DNA from: Tricholoma matsutake
Lineage: Eukaryota; Basidiomycota; Agaricomycetes; Agaricales; Tricholomataceae
Reading direction: 5' to 3'
Length of the DNA stretch: 64,000 bases
Assembly: GCA_026075535.2 (NCBI GenBank)
Contig: AP026548.1
Span: 7,750,001-7,814,000, forward strand
Shown: one piece after another, positions 1 through 11,814 of the stretch
Numbering within the stretch: position 1 is the stretch's first letter
Layout: the number at the start of each line of letters is the position of its first letter
Made by a program: the position numbers and the translations under genes
The notes under the pieces: model-generated
The model's database searches: none
What the model was told of the DNA's origin: nothing
What the model saw: the letters and a program-made list of their open reading frames with translations, nothing else

Positions 1-1730
1 CTTTTTTAGGATGTGAAGTGCAGGCATGCATTTTTGACTTCTACACCATAGATTTCATTGAAATGAACATCAAGAGAATAACAGACAATTACTTATACAA
101 GTTTTTGTGAATGTGATCACCTCAAAGGGTCTCCATCATATTGTTTCTGGTTTCTGATTTCTTTGCCTTGCCTTGTGGGACAAAGAAATGTCATTGACTT
201 TACATCAATGTTGCTGGGCTTCCACACCTCTGTTTTGCCACAAACAAAGTATGGGATCATCATTTTAAAGACTTTTCATCAATTTCTTGGAAGTTGGGAG
301 CAGAATTTTTAATTAAGTCCCCATTCTTGAGATCCTTTGTCTCCACAGGGGTAAATTGGATGAACTAAGCAATTTAAAAAAAATTCCACTCCCAAGACCT
401 TTTTATTTGTATCGATGCAGACATTCTCCCCCTATATAAAGTATACTTGAATTGTTGTGGGGAGGGAGATCTACACCTGTACCATTTTTCAGTCCAGGTG
501 TCAGAGCTTAAATTGGCAGAGAGTTGCTAGGCCCCAACAAGAAGATGCAAGGTAGTGTGCATGTGATGCAAAGGTTTGATGTGGCAGGTTAAAAATAGAA
601 TAGTTGGTTGAGGAAGGTGGTTCACACTCCAATGATGGGTGGAATACACAACTAGAGTTCCCCCATGTGTGTATTTGGTTTATATACTATGTTACATATG
701 TTTTTATGGATGTGCACATATATGTGCATACTGTAGTGATCCCCACCAACCCCTGGGGGATCAAGTTTGTATCTGTGTATTATATTTCAAGGCAGCTGAT
801 TTCTATAAAAACCAGCTTTTTCCTAATTTGTACCTTAGTTTAACCTGATCACTCACCCCACATAATTATTTATGTTATTGTGTCATGTGATCTAACTTAA
901 GCTACCCCCAACTCACTATACATACATACTGTATGATTGAAAGTTCATGTGCATGTGATGCATGAAAAATAAAATTCCCATGTCTCACACCAATGTACTA
1001 ATCACTTGCTTGGGAACAAGATGAACAGAAATGTAGCTGAAAATGGGGCATCCCTGAAATCAGCAATGCTCCCATTCCATGTGAACTACTGGTTACAAAG
1101 TAAGATAGAGTAAGGAAAGTTGCATCACAACCTCTGCACTTTCTAAGAACCTAGAGGGAAAAGAGGAATATGCATGAGGAAAGCCACCTCAAGAGACAGA
1201 AATCTGATATTGAGGTGTGTGGGATGGTGGGTAAGTGTGATCAAAAGTATGAGAACTTCAAAGCATGAGAGCAGTGAGAAAGAGAGCAAACTAATTATAT
1301 AAACAAGAAAAGGAACCTTACGGTCCTTACCTATGGAAAGAGAACAACAGGGTTCTTGTGCATTAGGTAGTTTCCTATGAGACATGTCATTATAGTGAGT
1401 GTGGCCTGTAGAAAATCAATCCTAGCAAATACAAGAACAATCTAAATATAGGTACAGTAAGTAATGACATGCATAATAAGCAAATATCTACTCACCTCAG
1501 TATTATAATAGACTGAAGTATCTATCCAGCTTCTTGGTATATATATACATGTGTCTATGATAAAAGAGAGCATCACAACTTTGTAATACATCTGGGAAGT
1601 TTTGAACCAGTCACTGAAGAGAGGGTCTTTGAATGCATAAGCTATATGCACTACATAACCTTGCTCTCCAGGTTATCTTTGTTTGCAAGGTATCCACATG
1701 CAAAGTGTTCAAATCTGTGAAGGAGTTCCA
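1..1730. other. No gene recognised; AT-rich noncoding sequence
   Basis: Only short open frames occur on either strand and none resembles a known protein. There are no long repeats shared with the rest of the window that I can see. It is probably old transposon-derived or intergenic sequence. Confidence 0.4.
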
Positions 1731-1739
1731 CTGTCATCA

Positions 1740-1920
1740 TACCGGTGATAGGTCCACCTCGGGTGCTGAGCTCTGGAAATACTCCAACACACTCCAACAT
1801 CTCCCCACCAATGCCTTGAAAATGTATGAATGCCTACAAACTCACAAAACAACTTCGAAACCCTTTGAATTGCTTTGTACCACTTCGAACCACTTTGTAA
1901 CACTTTGAACATATTTGGCC
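1740..1920 (+). repeat. Partial copy of the GGTGATAGG / ttcgaa repeat family
   Basis: The stretch begins CCGGTGATAGGTCCACC and continues with many short cttcgaa/ctttgaa motifs. Its first about 170 bp match the reverse complement of the right end of the element at 14221-15219 in order and spacing: GATAGGTCCACC, then a GCTCTGG-like block, then repeated TTCGAA-type words. It also matches the left end of the copy near 43438. The far end of this copy could not be located, so it is probably truncated. Confidence 0.6.
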
Positions 1921-1929
1921 ACTGTTACC

Positions 1930-2960
1930 TTAACCTACTGACCCTTGGACAAGTGTACCACAGCCTCCACATCTCTAGCCAATGCAGACAAGGCATTCAA
2001 TTGTTTCAGATGCAATGAGGCATTTCGTGATATCGTCATGAAATATTACACAACAAGTCAAGTCCCTTTGATATATTATGACTTTGTACATTTGCTTTCA
2101 TGATCAAGATTCTCTGGAGAATGAGGTATTTTGTCAACCTGAGCTTGCAGGATGTCTCATCCAATCTATTTGTGCAGTGTTTGCTGGAGTGGGGTTTGTT
2201 GAGTTCCCTTAATTGATGCCTTGTCTGTCATGCATTCACAATTTGCTTGATCTGGTGCTCCATCCTGGTATCGCACATGTTTGTGTGTTTGTTGACGTCT
2301 CTTTTGAGCTGTGTTTGCTATTGGACCACTGAGCTCAGCTTGTTGTGTCAGATGCTCCTTTCTGATGTGTCTTCTGTGGGTCGTTATGACTTATTACAAC
2401 CATGGAGGTGCAGTTGTATCTTTCAACCATTGTTTTGTGTATTTAGTGTTATATGAGATGCCCTGCAATGTCACTCGATCTGTGGTGTGTGTGGCATTTG
2501 GTCACCAAAATCAGTGCAAACTCGTGAGAAGGTGACGGGTTTGGTGGACACCCAGCTGCTGTCAATTTCGGACGACATGGTTTTGAGCAGGACACCGATT
2601 GCTTGGGGGCTAGGACTGTATGAGACCTGTGATGGAGGGTCCATGTGCAAATCCTGTGCAAGTGACCTCCATCAGGCTGTCGTACTGTGGTGTTGCCAGC
2701 ATTTACAGTTTTGGAATGGTTACTGGTTGTGAGAGGGTTCCATATGCACATTTTGATCATGTGTGGTTCTGTGGGAAGAGGCGACCTGCAACTCTCATCC
2801 CATGCTATGCCCTTTGCACAACCCTTTGCCACTTACCGTACCCAAGAGCTCCCCCTCTATGATGACTTGCAACATGTGGTGCCAAAGGTTGAATTTTGGG
2901 ATTATCTTGCAGCATGATTAGCCTTGAGTGTGAGTAATTTAGCTTTATCCCACTTACATT
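1930..2960. other. Unassigned sequence
   Basis: No convincing open frame or repeat was found. Short overlapping frames on both strands at 2450-2900 show no recognisable domain. Confidence 0.3.
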
Positions 2961-2973
2961 TGTTTACTCACTT

Positions 2974-4164
2974 TCAGCTGTCCAATCCATTGATGCACAA
3001 AATCATTTTGTCCTTGCAGAACACTTTCCTCACATTTTTGTCAATGGGTTGGGCCCATGTGACAACTACATAGCTGGCAATGCAGCAAAGCTGGGGTGGT
3101 GCCTCCTCATGCATGTTCTGCCTTGCCCCAACCACCTCGACTTCTGAACCCACACCGAACATGGAATTCACCTGAAAACTTTTTATGCATGGATACTTGT
3201 CCTCTGCAAACTGTGGCGTGTTTTTGAGGATTTGCAAAAGGCCCATTTGGCCTTTGAAGCTGTGTACTTTTACCTCTTAAATACTTAACATCTGTAGACT
3301 GTCTGCCCTAAGTATGTACATGACATAGACCCAGAAAATTGTCACTAGCTTCATATGACACCTACTCCCATGGCCTGAAGTGAATACCCCTAGAAATAAG
3401 GTCAGGATAAGTGCTTCCATTGTGAACAAAAGCAGGACCTACATGGTAAGTAGAAATGCCAGACACGAATTGGACAGAGTGAAGTACTTGAAAGTTTTGT
3501 TGGTCTATAAGCAAGTAGGCACAAACAAGTATGTTGCCCTGCATGTAACAACTGATCCCCTCAACATACTGCAATGTGAGTGAGTTTGATGCAATACGCA
3601 ATAACTGCACCATGCCTTACCACCCCTAAACAGTTGTCCACTGCCTGGTCAGCCACTTCAAGACTTTTCAAAGTTGAGAATTGGTCCTGAAACAGATTCG
3701 TGTCTGAACACAAATTATCCGATGGTCTTTGAAGTAACAACAAGGCCAGCTGAAAAGGAGGAAAAATAAATAAGCTCCTGGTGGTTGGATGTGGATGAAC
3801 ATCATAAATGTACCTGAGGAGAGGCAAAAATTACTTGTTGAAGTTTGCCTACAATGTTGAATACAAATGGCTGCAGGGAATCAACTTTGATAAAGACATC
3901 CCTGCCTCCCATGCTGACAGGGCCCCACCTAAAATCACGATCATACACTGCTTTCGCAAGCAAGTGTGGATGCTCCTGTTCACTGGCAAAGGATCCTAGC
4001 CCAAACTCAATATCCATTCCCCCAAAACAATAGTTTAATGCCAAAAGAATAGCGGGCAGTAATGCAGGATGTGTGCAAAAGACAAAACAAGGACGACTTG
4101 GACTTGAACAGGAGTTTTTCACCACCAACTTAGATGCTCCTAATTGTGTTGTCCACTGAGACAA
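2974..4164 (-). pseudogene. Unrecognised multi-exon gene remnant
   Basis: Three consecutive minus-strand blocks (about 4164-3802, 3827-3561 and 3613-3362, with a further block 3246-2974) read as natural-looking protein and are joined by short gaps that could be introns of about 50-60 nt. The first block includes a stretch around GGMDIEFGLGSFASEQE and a basic-hydrophobic mix typical of a globular protein. I do not recognise the family. It lies just downstream of, and in the same orientation as, another unknown minus-strand gene ending at 4407, and may belong to the same decayed element. Function unknown. Confidence 0.3.
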
Positions 4165-4406
4165 GTTCTACATTTTTTTACAGACCTAAAATGCTCCTGA
4201 CCGTGTCCTTTTGAAAAAAAAATCTCAAACACAAAAAGGAGAGGGCTTTCAAAGGAGTGTTCATCCTGACCATGCCCCAAAGATATTCTTAAATAATAGG
4301 AGCAAAAAATGAGTCCCAAAGAAAAAAAGAAGAAGGTTTTTAGGAAAGTGTCCAGTGGGGCTAGTCTTTTAGGAGCCAAAAAAACCGCTATACTACAGTA
4401 CACATA

Positions 4407-4886
4407 TTATTCAGCTGGGTCTATGACCATCTGCCTTGACTGTTTCACTGGCTGACTTTGCTCATTGTCATCTTCACCATTGTTGTATCCTATCCAGCGC
4501 TTGAGTTTGTGTGGTTTGTCCATCACCGGCCATGTTGCAAATGAGCTGTAATTGGTCTGTTAAAGTTAGTGTATGCCCTTTGGCCAAGTCAAGAAAACGA
4601 CATGTGTACCTTACTAAAAGTGCCATCCAACAGTGCCATTGAGCATAAGACTATGAGCATCTTGTAGTTGTTGCCTCGAACAGGAATAACCATGAAAGAT
4701 AACTGTACTTGAACGATGTCACCAACACAGAACAGTTGTGGACCGCAACCTTCGAATCTGTGTTAAGCCAATGAGCCATCAAGTTTATCTCTATCAAAAA
4801 CAGCGCCACACTTACTTTCTTTCACCAGCTCCAACTCCGCTGAGTGTTGTAAAGTACTGGACTTGATTATCATCTGTATGTATATA
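4407..4886 (-). pseudogene. 3' exons of an unrecognised spliced gene split by element A
   Basis: On the minus strand, 4770-4600 reads GCGPQLFCVGDIVQVQLSF and on to DGTFS. It is followed by an intron-like gap with a GTAAGG/GTACAC donor and a TAACAG acceptor, then a final exon containing FATWPVMDKPHKLKRWIGY and ending DPAE with a TAA at 4407-4409. The sequence upstream is cut at 4886 by element A and seems to resume beyond 6863. The GPQLF-VGDIV block resembles C-terminal parts of uncharacterised transposon-linked proteins in mushroom genomes, but I cannot name the domain. It is treated as a degraded cargo or transposon gene. Confidence 0.4.
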
Positions 4887-4912
4887 AGAGTCTTCACACT
4901 CCCCCACCTTTC

Positions 4913-5050
4913 CCGTTGGACTCCAACTGGAGTCCACTGGGACTGGTCACCAGCCAACTGCTGCAAGGTTGCCAGTCCAGTCCCAGTCCAGTCCGACTGG
5001 ACTCCGGTTGGAGTCTGGTTGGAGTCCACTGGGAGTCCAGTCAGATTCCG
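4913..5050. repeat. Subterminal GAGTCC/GGACTCC minisatellite, element A left
   Basis: Repeated variants of GGACTCCAACTGG and TTGGAGTCCACTGG occur in both orientations. Equivalent arrays lie inside both ends of B and C and at 40020-40260. Such subterminal repeats are common transposase-binding regions in other DNA transposons; that role is inferred here. Confidence 0.75.
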
Positions 5051-5053
5051 CTC

Positions 5054-5150
5054 AAAAAGTGTGTAAGGAAAGGAATCAAACCCAGATCCTTGTCAGTTGC
5101 TTATGTAATCATAACACACAATATAACCGTTACACCATAGTACCTTGTTT
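5054..5150 (-). other. tRNA-like module facing the left end (element A)
   Basis: On the minus strand an A-box-like TGGTGTAACGGTTA is followed about 45 nt later by a B-box-like GGGTTTGATTCC, and then by a TTTTT tract at 5058-5054. This is the layout of a tRNA-derived RNA polymerase III promoter plus terminator. The equivalent in copy C has a perfect B box, GGTTCGATTCC. A full cloverleaf is not obvious, so it is tRNA-derived rather than a functional tRNA. Confidence 0.6.
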
Positions 5151-5377
5151 AAGGTATCATCTACTTGTGCTAGGTACTGTGTGCGGCTGTGTATGACAAA
5201 GCATATAGCCGCGTCATCAAATGTGCCAGCTCATCACTCACCACCACCACCGTCAATGCCGCCTCCCTCCCTCCTCTCTCTACCACCACCACCACTGTGT
5301 GGACACCCACTGCCACGGCTCCCACACCCAATCCGCCATCACCACCACCCGCAAACGAGCCGAATGGATGGAATGCA

Positions 5378-5770
5378 GGCCCAAACGACGCAGATCGCGT
5401 CGTTTGGGCCCTAGGTAAGTTTTTTTTTTGTTTGCTTTTTGTTTTTATAAACTAACCAACCTGTTTTTTTAGCTTTCTAGGTTATAATCTACTGGCAACA
5501 ACACCACCACTCGCAAACGAGCCAACACGGGCCCAAACGACGTGATCTGCATCGTTTGGGCCTTATGTAAGTTTTTTTCGCTTGGTTTTTGTTTTTATAA
5601 ACTAACTAACTCGTTTTTTTAGTTTTCTAGGTTATAATCTACTAGTAACGACACCACCACTCACAAATGAGCCAACGCGGGCCCAAACGATGCCGATCGC
5701 GTCGTATGGGCCCTATGTAAGTTTTTTTCACTTGGTTTTTGTTTTTATGAACTAACTAACTCGTTTTTTT
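5378..5770 (+). repeat. Three tandem hairpin-plus-intron-like units (element A)
   Basis: A perfect 13-bp hairpin with arms GGCCCAAACGACG and CGTCGTTTGGGCC and a 7-nt loop sits at 5378-5410. Variants follow at 5530-5562 and 5680-5712. Each is followed within about 5 nt by GTAAGT, a T-rich stretch of about 45-50 nt containing CTAAC, and TTTTTTAG. Then comes a conserved segment starting GGTTATAATCTACT that leads to the next hairpin. The period is about 150 bp. It looks like repeated short exons with introns but no coding frame. Confidence 0.65.
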
Positions 5771-5840
5771 AGTTTTCTAGGTTATAATCTACTAGTAACA
5801 ACACCACCACCCACAAACGAGCCAACACACCCACCCCACG

Positions 5841-6096
5841 CCTGCGAGCCCCTGCTCGTAGGGTGGATCGTGAGTGTGTGCAGTCGACAATGATGACGAC
5901 GACGATGACGACGCCTACCAGCACCCCCCAAAGCCGACAACACATCCACCCCACGCCTGCGAGCCTCTGCTCGCAGGGTGGATGGGTGGTGAGGGCCCAT
6001 GCCGACGAGCAGCTGCTCGTCGGGTGGATGGCGGGCACACCAGGGATAAGACGACCATGGCACCCATCCTCACGCCTATGAGCAACTGCTCGTAGG
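5841..6096 (+). repeat. Array of four GAGC/GCTC hairpins with GGGTGGAT tails (element A)
   Basis: Hairpins lie at 5841-5863, 5956-5976, 6002-6023 and 6075-6096. They share the inner stem GAGC...GCTC, a loop of about 4 nt such as AACT or CTCT, and a tail GGGTGGAT, while the outer stem differs between members (CCTGC, CCGAC, CCTAT) with its partner changing to match or form a G-T pair. Confidence 0.7.
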
Positions 6097-6182
6097 GTGG
6101 ATGACGGGTGCAGCTTGCTACAGCAACGGACGTGTGCGAGGAGGGGTGGGCGACGACACCCACCCCAGACCGCATCCCCCAA

Positions 6183-6440
6183 CCCCCCCTCCCCCGCATT
6201 TTGCATGGGGAGGGGTCTTTATTATTTTTAATTTATCTCTGCCCCCCCCCCCTCGCACTGAATGCGAGGGGTATATATATTGTAGTACTTACGAATCCCC
6301 CCTCGCGCCGAACGCGAGGGGTTTAGTTTTTTATGTACATAGTAATAATCCCCCCCCTCTCGCATCTTGCAAGAGGGGTTTTTTTTTGTTTATTATTATA
6401 TTATACCCACTCCCTCATGTCCTACACGAGGGATGTGGTT
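6183..6440 (+). repeat. Five consecutive C/G-rich hairpins with T-rich tails (element A)
   Basis: Stems are CCCCTCCCC/GGGGAGGGG (about 6186), CCCCTCGCA/TGCGAGGGG (about 6250), CCCCTCGCG/CGCGAGGGG (about 6299), CCCCTCT/AGAGGGG (about 6353) and CCCTC/GAGGG (about 6411). Most are followed by a T-rich run. They resemble stacked terminators or stable 3' RNA structures. Copies B and C keep subsets of them. Confidence 0.6.
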
Positions 6441-6538
6441 AATTAAAATTTTTTGATCTTAATTGTTTGACAAATGCCTCCTCGAAGAATATGAAAAGTT
6501 GAGTCATAAATAAACCTTATATTGATGCCCAATAAATC

Positions 6539-6637
6539 TCCTGTGGCTCAAGTGGTTGAGCACACTTGTTTGGTTTGTCATGTGATTCCTTATGGTGAAG
6601 TCTTGAGTTCAATTCCTGCAGTACACAAATTTATTTT
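6539..6637 (+). other. tRNA-like module facing the right end (element A)
   Basis: An A-box-like TGGCTCAAGTGGTTGAGCA is followed by a B-box-like GAGTTCAATTCC and then TTATTTT. It is a different tRNA type from the left module. The same type recurs at the same (CAGTA) end of B, C and the 40-kb element. Confidence 0.6.
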
Positions 6638-6863
6638 GTGGGTACTTTATGAAATTCACCAAGTCCAAAGTCCTTTGAGCTCATATCCAATTGACTTATC
6701 ATTCAGTTGCACTTGGACTCCAGTTGGACTCCACTTGGACTCCAATGGGGGATTGAACTCTACATGACTTAGTGTAGTTCAATTGGACTCCACTTGGACT
6801 CCAGTGGACTCCGGTCAGTCTGGTCAGAGTCCACTAGGACAGGTGGGGGACTGTAAAGTACTG

Positions 6864-9800
6864 CTAAAATGCCTTGTAATGTGAAAACGTGCCTCTTCCA
6901 CCTCCCTTTCAAGACCCACCTCCCTAACCAGCCTCCATGACAGCAAGCTTTTATAAGACTTTATCTTGTATGTTTGTTCCCAGTTTGGCTGGGCCTGTAA
7001 AGTCATTAAATTATGTGCGACAATGACTGTTCGTGCTTACTGACACTCAGCAATGTGGCCAGTTGGTTCTGTGCTGGTGCCAAGCTTGCTTCCATACACA
7101 GCCACTCCAAAACCTCCACTGCATAAATGGTTGTAAACAAGCAAAGAACACTTCAAACCTCAGCTTAACTGCTTGTTCTTGGTCATATTGAGGTTCCATG
7201 GCTGAATCCAAAAGGTGGGTTTGATTAAAAATGATGAGATGATGCAGCCATTTTAACGTTTGTAATTTACCAGGGGCTCACCCTCGTTCCTATCCTTGCT
7301 GCGGACCATACTGTGACACACCCACTCCAGCATCCATTAGCAGGGGCTCGCTTTTCCTTGTTTCAGAGAATACCTGTGACACAAAGACTTCTTCATCCCT
7401 CCTATAGAACCAGTGTTATAAGGGGTGCAAAAGCACTTGGATTTGAATGTCCTCTGCCTGTCAACTTGAACATGCCAAAAGTAATCACCAAGAGTAACAG
7501 GATTGATTTCGATTACACCGCATAAGTGCACTGCCTTGCCTGATCATGATGAGCATCACACAGAGTGCAACAGCCTTGTCGCCAGTGAGCTTGGCTGTGA
7601 TTCTTTGTGTGTATTAATTTTTGACTACTTGTTATGGCGCCTGAACAGTTCCATTTAGGCCTAGATTCTCTAAAAAAACGAAAAGCAAGAGTCATCAAAT
7701 CCAGCTCCCCAGAAGTGTATGTACTAGTATTACACTTGCACTTTATGGATCAAACTGATTTTACCCCAGAGAATTCATGGCTTTGCCAGCTGCAAAAAAA
7801 GGCTGACTGCCAGTCAAGCCCGATCCCCACTTTCCGGCCTTCAAACAACTGTCTGCTGTTTCCATCACATGAGCTCCTACATTTTCATCACAGCTTTTTT
7901 GCCACATGGCCTTCATCTTTTTCTTCTGGCAGCACGATGTTGGACCAGGTGATGGAAGAAAGTGATTCCAAACATGTCATTTTTGGATCACTAAGGCATG
8001 AGGGATGGTATTTTGCACCGCAAGTACACTGATAACATTTGACAGTGATTTGACGGTGACAAGACCCAAGTGCGTAAACTTTTTCAGGGTGGTTAAGGTC
8101 TGACAAAAGTTTACAGGTGAGTCAGAACAATGACGGCAAAAGCAGCAGGAAAGGATGGCGTGATGACCCTCAGAAAGTATGTTCTGCTCTATGTTTATAC
8201 CGACTTGTTAGCTTTGTCTTGACCCTTCTGCAGGCACATCATCCAGTTACCAGCCAACAAAAAGGGCAAAACACTGATGGTAATTGAACCCGAGACTCAA
8301 GAGTAAGCTCCTCTTGTACCAATCTGTACAATGTTCACCTGCTAACACAGATTTTTTGTGGCTGGTGATCTGCATGAGCTGTCTGAAGAAGTCAATGCAG
8401 ACATGCCTTCGGTCGCCGAGTGCATCTATCTTGTTCATTGGAAAACAATAATGTTCATGGTCTTTGCAGGTTGGTTTCCTTGTTTCAGATGCCCAACATG
8501 CAAACAGGGCATGGCCCATCTGAGTTTGTTGCGTGCTAAATTTTTATAGTAGGTGGCTGAACACTGTGTAGGACAAAGGAAGCTTCTACTGAAGCATCTC
8601 CCACCCAATCCAATACATTGGCTACTGATGCAGGAGTTGATAATGAAGAGTTGGGGTTGGACATGGTTTGGGAAAGGATAAATGGCTCTTCTCTTCCTTC
8701 TGATGACAGGTAACTATTTTCTTCACTATGCTCTTGGACTCATTGAGCTTTGTCAGGCATGTAAGCCCTGTGGACAATACGGAACCTTTCAAAGAGGCCA
8801 AGAATGATGACAGCTCCACCGTGATAATTGAAGCTCTGCAAGACCCTCTGTTACTCCCAACCTACAAGGGACTACCTGAATTGCCATGCATAATCTCATG
8901 CTAAGCTGCTCACTCTTTTGCATGAATTTTTTGTTCTTACAGCCAGTTGTGTGAGGTTCTGCCATTCGGAAAGATAATGGCTGGAACTGTGCCTGAGCAT
9001 TGGGGTGATGACTGGTACTGTTACTGAAAGTTTTCTGTTTACGCCCATTGAGGGAGGACCAGGCAGCAGCCCATGGATTTTGCATAGAATCACAATCGCA
9101 CCTTTCACACAAGACATACAGTGCAAAACCTCACTATGGAGGCTCTTGTTGGGATTCCAATTGATTAGGGGCCTCACAGGCCCATCTGGATTTAGTTTCA
9201 CTACACAAGGCGAGGGTCATGGAGACAGAGCTGCCCCATGTGCATAGCCTGCTTTTAACTTATATGGCATGTATCCTGATATTAGCTCAGCATTTTCACA
9301 AACAACAATGCCTCACACAAGTGTTCTCAAAAATGTGGCATCTACTCTGGTCGCGAGGAATGCCAGTAAGGGCTACAATGCTTATAGAGAGTTTCATGAA
9401 ATTGGTGAGTCACGGATGCAATATTGACTTGCCACTAACAAATCCTCTGCAGTACCTGTATATGATGGCCAGGCCACAAATGACCACCCTGCATTTGCGT
9501 TCTCTGACAATGACTTTAGACAGCTCCTGACTTGGCTGCTGTACAAGAAAGGGGAGGTGGAGATTCTGGTTAATGCTGTTGTTTTAGTTGGATATACTGT
9601 CAGCACTTACATGGAAAAAAATGAGCTCAACCTTTTGACAAACATCCAATTCGTTGTCATGCTTGCTGTTCCAGAGGGCATCTAGATATTGTGTTCTGCC
9701 AGAAGTGTATTTACCTATGAGATTTGTGTACAATAAGCTTTTTTCTGTATGTTTGGAATATATGGGCTGTCTTTATGACATTGTGCACCATCAAGAATCA

Positions 9801-10435
9801 ATCAGTAAGCTTCTGTTCTCAATCTGGTGTTCTCAAGCTTGTCTCACTTGCCGTGGTTTTTCAAACACACAAACAAGCAGTGGACACGACTGCAGACAAC
9901 TATGATATATATAGATATAGGAGACAATAGGGCCCTTGTTCCCAATGTGTTTAGGGTCAAAATAGGAGTGTCATGGGCTGAAATGGATCCTTGGAATTAC
10001 TTCTACAATTGGCACTCACCAACAATGGCCACCTGGTTTTTCCACTTGTTGTTTTTTGCACCACTCTATATCTCAATGTTGCTTTTCTGCAACTTCTGTC
10101 TTGTAGGCAACTTTGTGCCCACTGGGTATGTTTATTATGCCTGTAATTTACTCAAATAGAGCTTACTGATCACCACCCTAGCTTCAGAACAAGAACCTGT
10201 GATACACTGCCTCATATTTCGGGAGGTCTCTCCCAAACGAGCTGTTATCATGATGTTTTTTGTGGGCATACTCAATTGGTGCATTCTCTGTCATTGTTTC
10301 ATGTAGCTCCTTAACTAACCAACATAATCTAGTGGTCCACTGAGCCTTTACATCCTGTGAATGCAAACTCTCCACAAAACACATTCTACTGGCATGATTT
10401 GTGTAACTCTTCTTTGGCCAACTACATCTCTGTAC
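6864..10435 (-). pseudogene. Degraded body of the minus-strand gene interrupted by elements A and B
   Basis: Scattered minus-strand blocks read as protein. These include 8106-7888 with KCYQCTCGAKYHPSCL (a CX2C...H..C arrangement that may bind zinc), 8519-8247 with TDWYKRSLLLSLGF, 9201-8896 with LHCMSCVKGAIVILC and LLPGPPSMGVNRK, and 10438-10184 with AQWTTRLCWLVKELHETMTE. They are separated by probable introns and damage. Same strand and order as the 4407-4886 exons. I cannot assign a family. KDZ transposons of mushrooms often sit next to such cysteine-cluster and cargo genes, which is the most likely background. Confidence 0.35.
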
Positions 10436-10682
10436 CATGTATGGAGGTCTTTACACTCCCCCACCTTTCCTAGTGGATGCCGACTGGAGTCCACTGGGAC
10501 TGGTCACCAGCCAACTGCCTGCAAAGTTGCCAGTTGCCAGTCCAGTCCCAGTCCAGTCTGACTGGACTACGAGTGGAATCCACTCAAACACCGGATTCCA
10601 CTCAGACTGGTCCAGTGGAGTCCAGTTGGAGTCCGGTTGGAGTCCACTGGGAGTCCACTGGGAGTCCACTCGGATTCCAGTG

Positions 10683-10772
10683 AAAAAGTGTGTAAGAAAA
10701 GGAATTGAACACAGATCCCTGTAGGTTGCTTATGTAATCATAATGCACAATATAACCGCTACACCACAGTAC
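10683..10772 (-). other. tRNA-like module facing the left end (element B)
   Basis: Minus strand: A-box-like GTGGTGTAGCGGTTATA, B-box-like GTGTTCAATTCC, TTTTT tract just beyond. Same position and orientation as in A and C. Confidence 0.55.
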
Positions 10773-11292
10773 CTTGTGTAAGGTATCATCTACTTGCATT
10801 AGGTACTGTGGTGCAGCTGTGTATGACAAAGCATATTGCCACGTCATCAAATGTGCCAGCTCATCACTCACCACCACCACCACCACCGTCAATGCCGCCT
10901 CCCTCCCTCCTCTCTCCACCACCACCACCACTGCGTGGACACCCACTGCCACTGCTCCCATGCCCAATCCGCCATCACCCACAAATGAGCCAAATGGATG
11001 GGCCCTAAGTAAGTTTTTTTTTGTTTGCTTTTTGTTCTTATAAACTAACTAACCAGTTTCTTTAGTTTTCTAGGTTATAATCTACTGGTAATGATGCCAC
11101 CACCCACAAATGAGCTGACTGGATGGAATGCGGACCCAAATGATGCAGATCGCATCGTTTGGGCTCTACATAAGTTTTTTTCATTTGCTTTTTGTTTTTA
11201 TAAACTAACTAACTTGTTTCTTTTGTTTTGTAGGTTCTACTCTACTGGTAACAATGTCCAAATGCGAGAGAACCCCACACACCCACCCCATG

Positions 11293-11814
11293 CCTGTGAG
11301 CCCCTGGTCGTAGGGTGGATCATGAGTGTCACCAGGACCCCCAGAACGCAAAGCACCAGGGCCAACGACACACCACCCGCCTCCAGCCCCTTGAGCAACT
11401 GCTCGGGGGGTGGATCACGGGTGGAATGGAGGTGACAACAGCGAACGATGACAGGGCAATGCCAACACCAACACAGAATGATGGGGATCAACCCAGACCC
11501 GACAACACCTGTGCCAGCCCCTCCTCCCCATCCAAATGGGATGTGAGGGTGTCAATAAAGGGTAGGAGATGGCAGAGGGGTACTGGGAGACCTGCAGAGC
11601 AGGATACCCACCTGGTAAGCACCCACCTACCCCCTCCCTTGCATGCCACATCACTGACCCCTCCCCCCAACCCCTCCAAACTAGGAGACCTGCAAAACCG
11701 ACAACACACCCACCCTACGCCGATGAGCACTTGCTCATCGGGTGGATGGCAGGTAGACCAGGGCTACGATGACCATGGCACCCATCCCCATGCCTACAAG
11801 CCTCTGCTCATAGG
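11293..11814 (+). repeat. Four GAGC/GCTC hairpins (element B)
   Basis: One member has stem CCGATGAGC/GCTCATCGG where copy A has CCGACGAGC/GCTCGTCGG, so both sides of a pair have changed. Another (11387-11410) has a long CCCCTTGAGC/GCTCGGGGGG stem with G-T pairs. All keep the GGGTGGAT tail. Confidence 0.65.

Larger units (their letters stand above)
4887..6863. mobile_element. Non-autonomous KDZ-type element, copy A
   Basis: The left end reads AGAGTCTTCACACTCCCCC and the right end, in reverse, CAGTACTTTACAGTCCCCC, giving imperfect terminal inverted repeats. Copies B (10444-12522) and C (34875-36645) share the whole layout. Inside there is no protein gene. The order is GAGTCC-type subterminal repeats, a tRNA-like module facing left, CCAAACGA hairpins each followed by an intron-like unit, four GAGC/GCTC hairpins, five C/G-rich hairpins with T tracts, a tRNA-like module facing right, and more GAGTCC repeats. 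Unlike B and C, no matching 8-bp duplication is seen (TGTATATA left, CTAAAATG right), so A may be recombined or old. Confidence 0.8.

Noticed and set aside
5191..5456. Overlapping open frames rich in His/Pro/Thr within elements A, B and C (also 10774-11043 and 35274-35573)
   Set aside because: They come from CAC/CCA repeats in all frames, are not conserved between the three copies, and lie in the non-coding part of the element.
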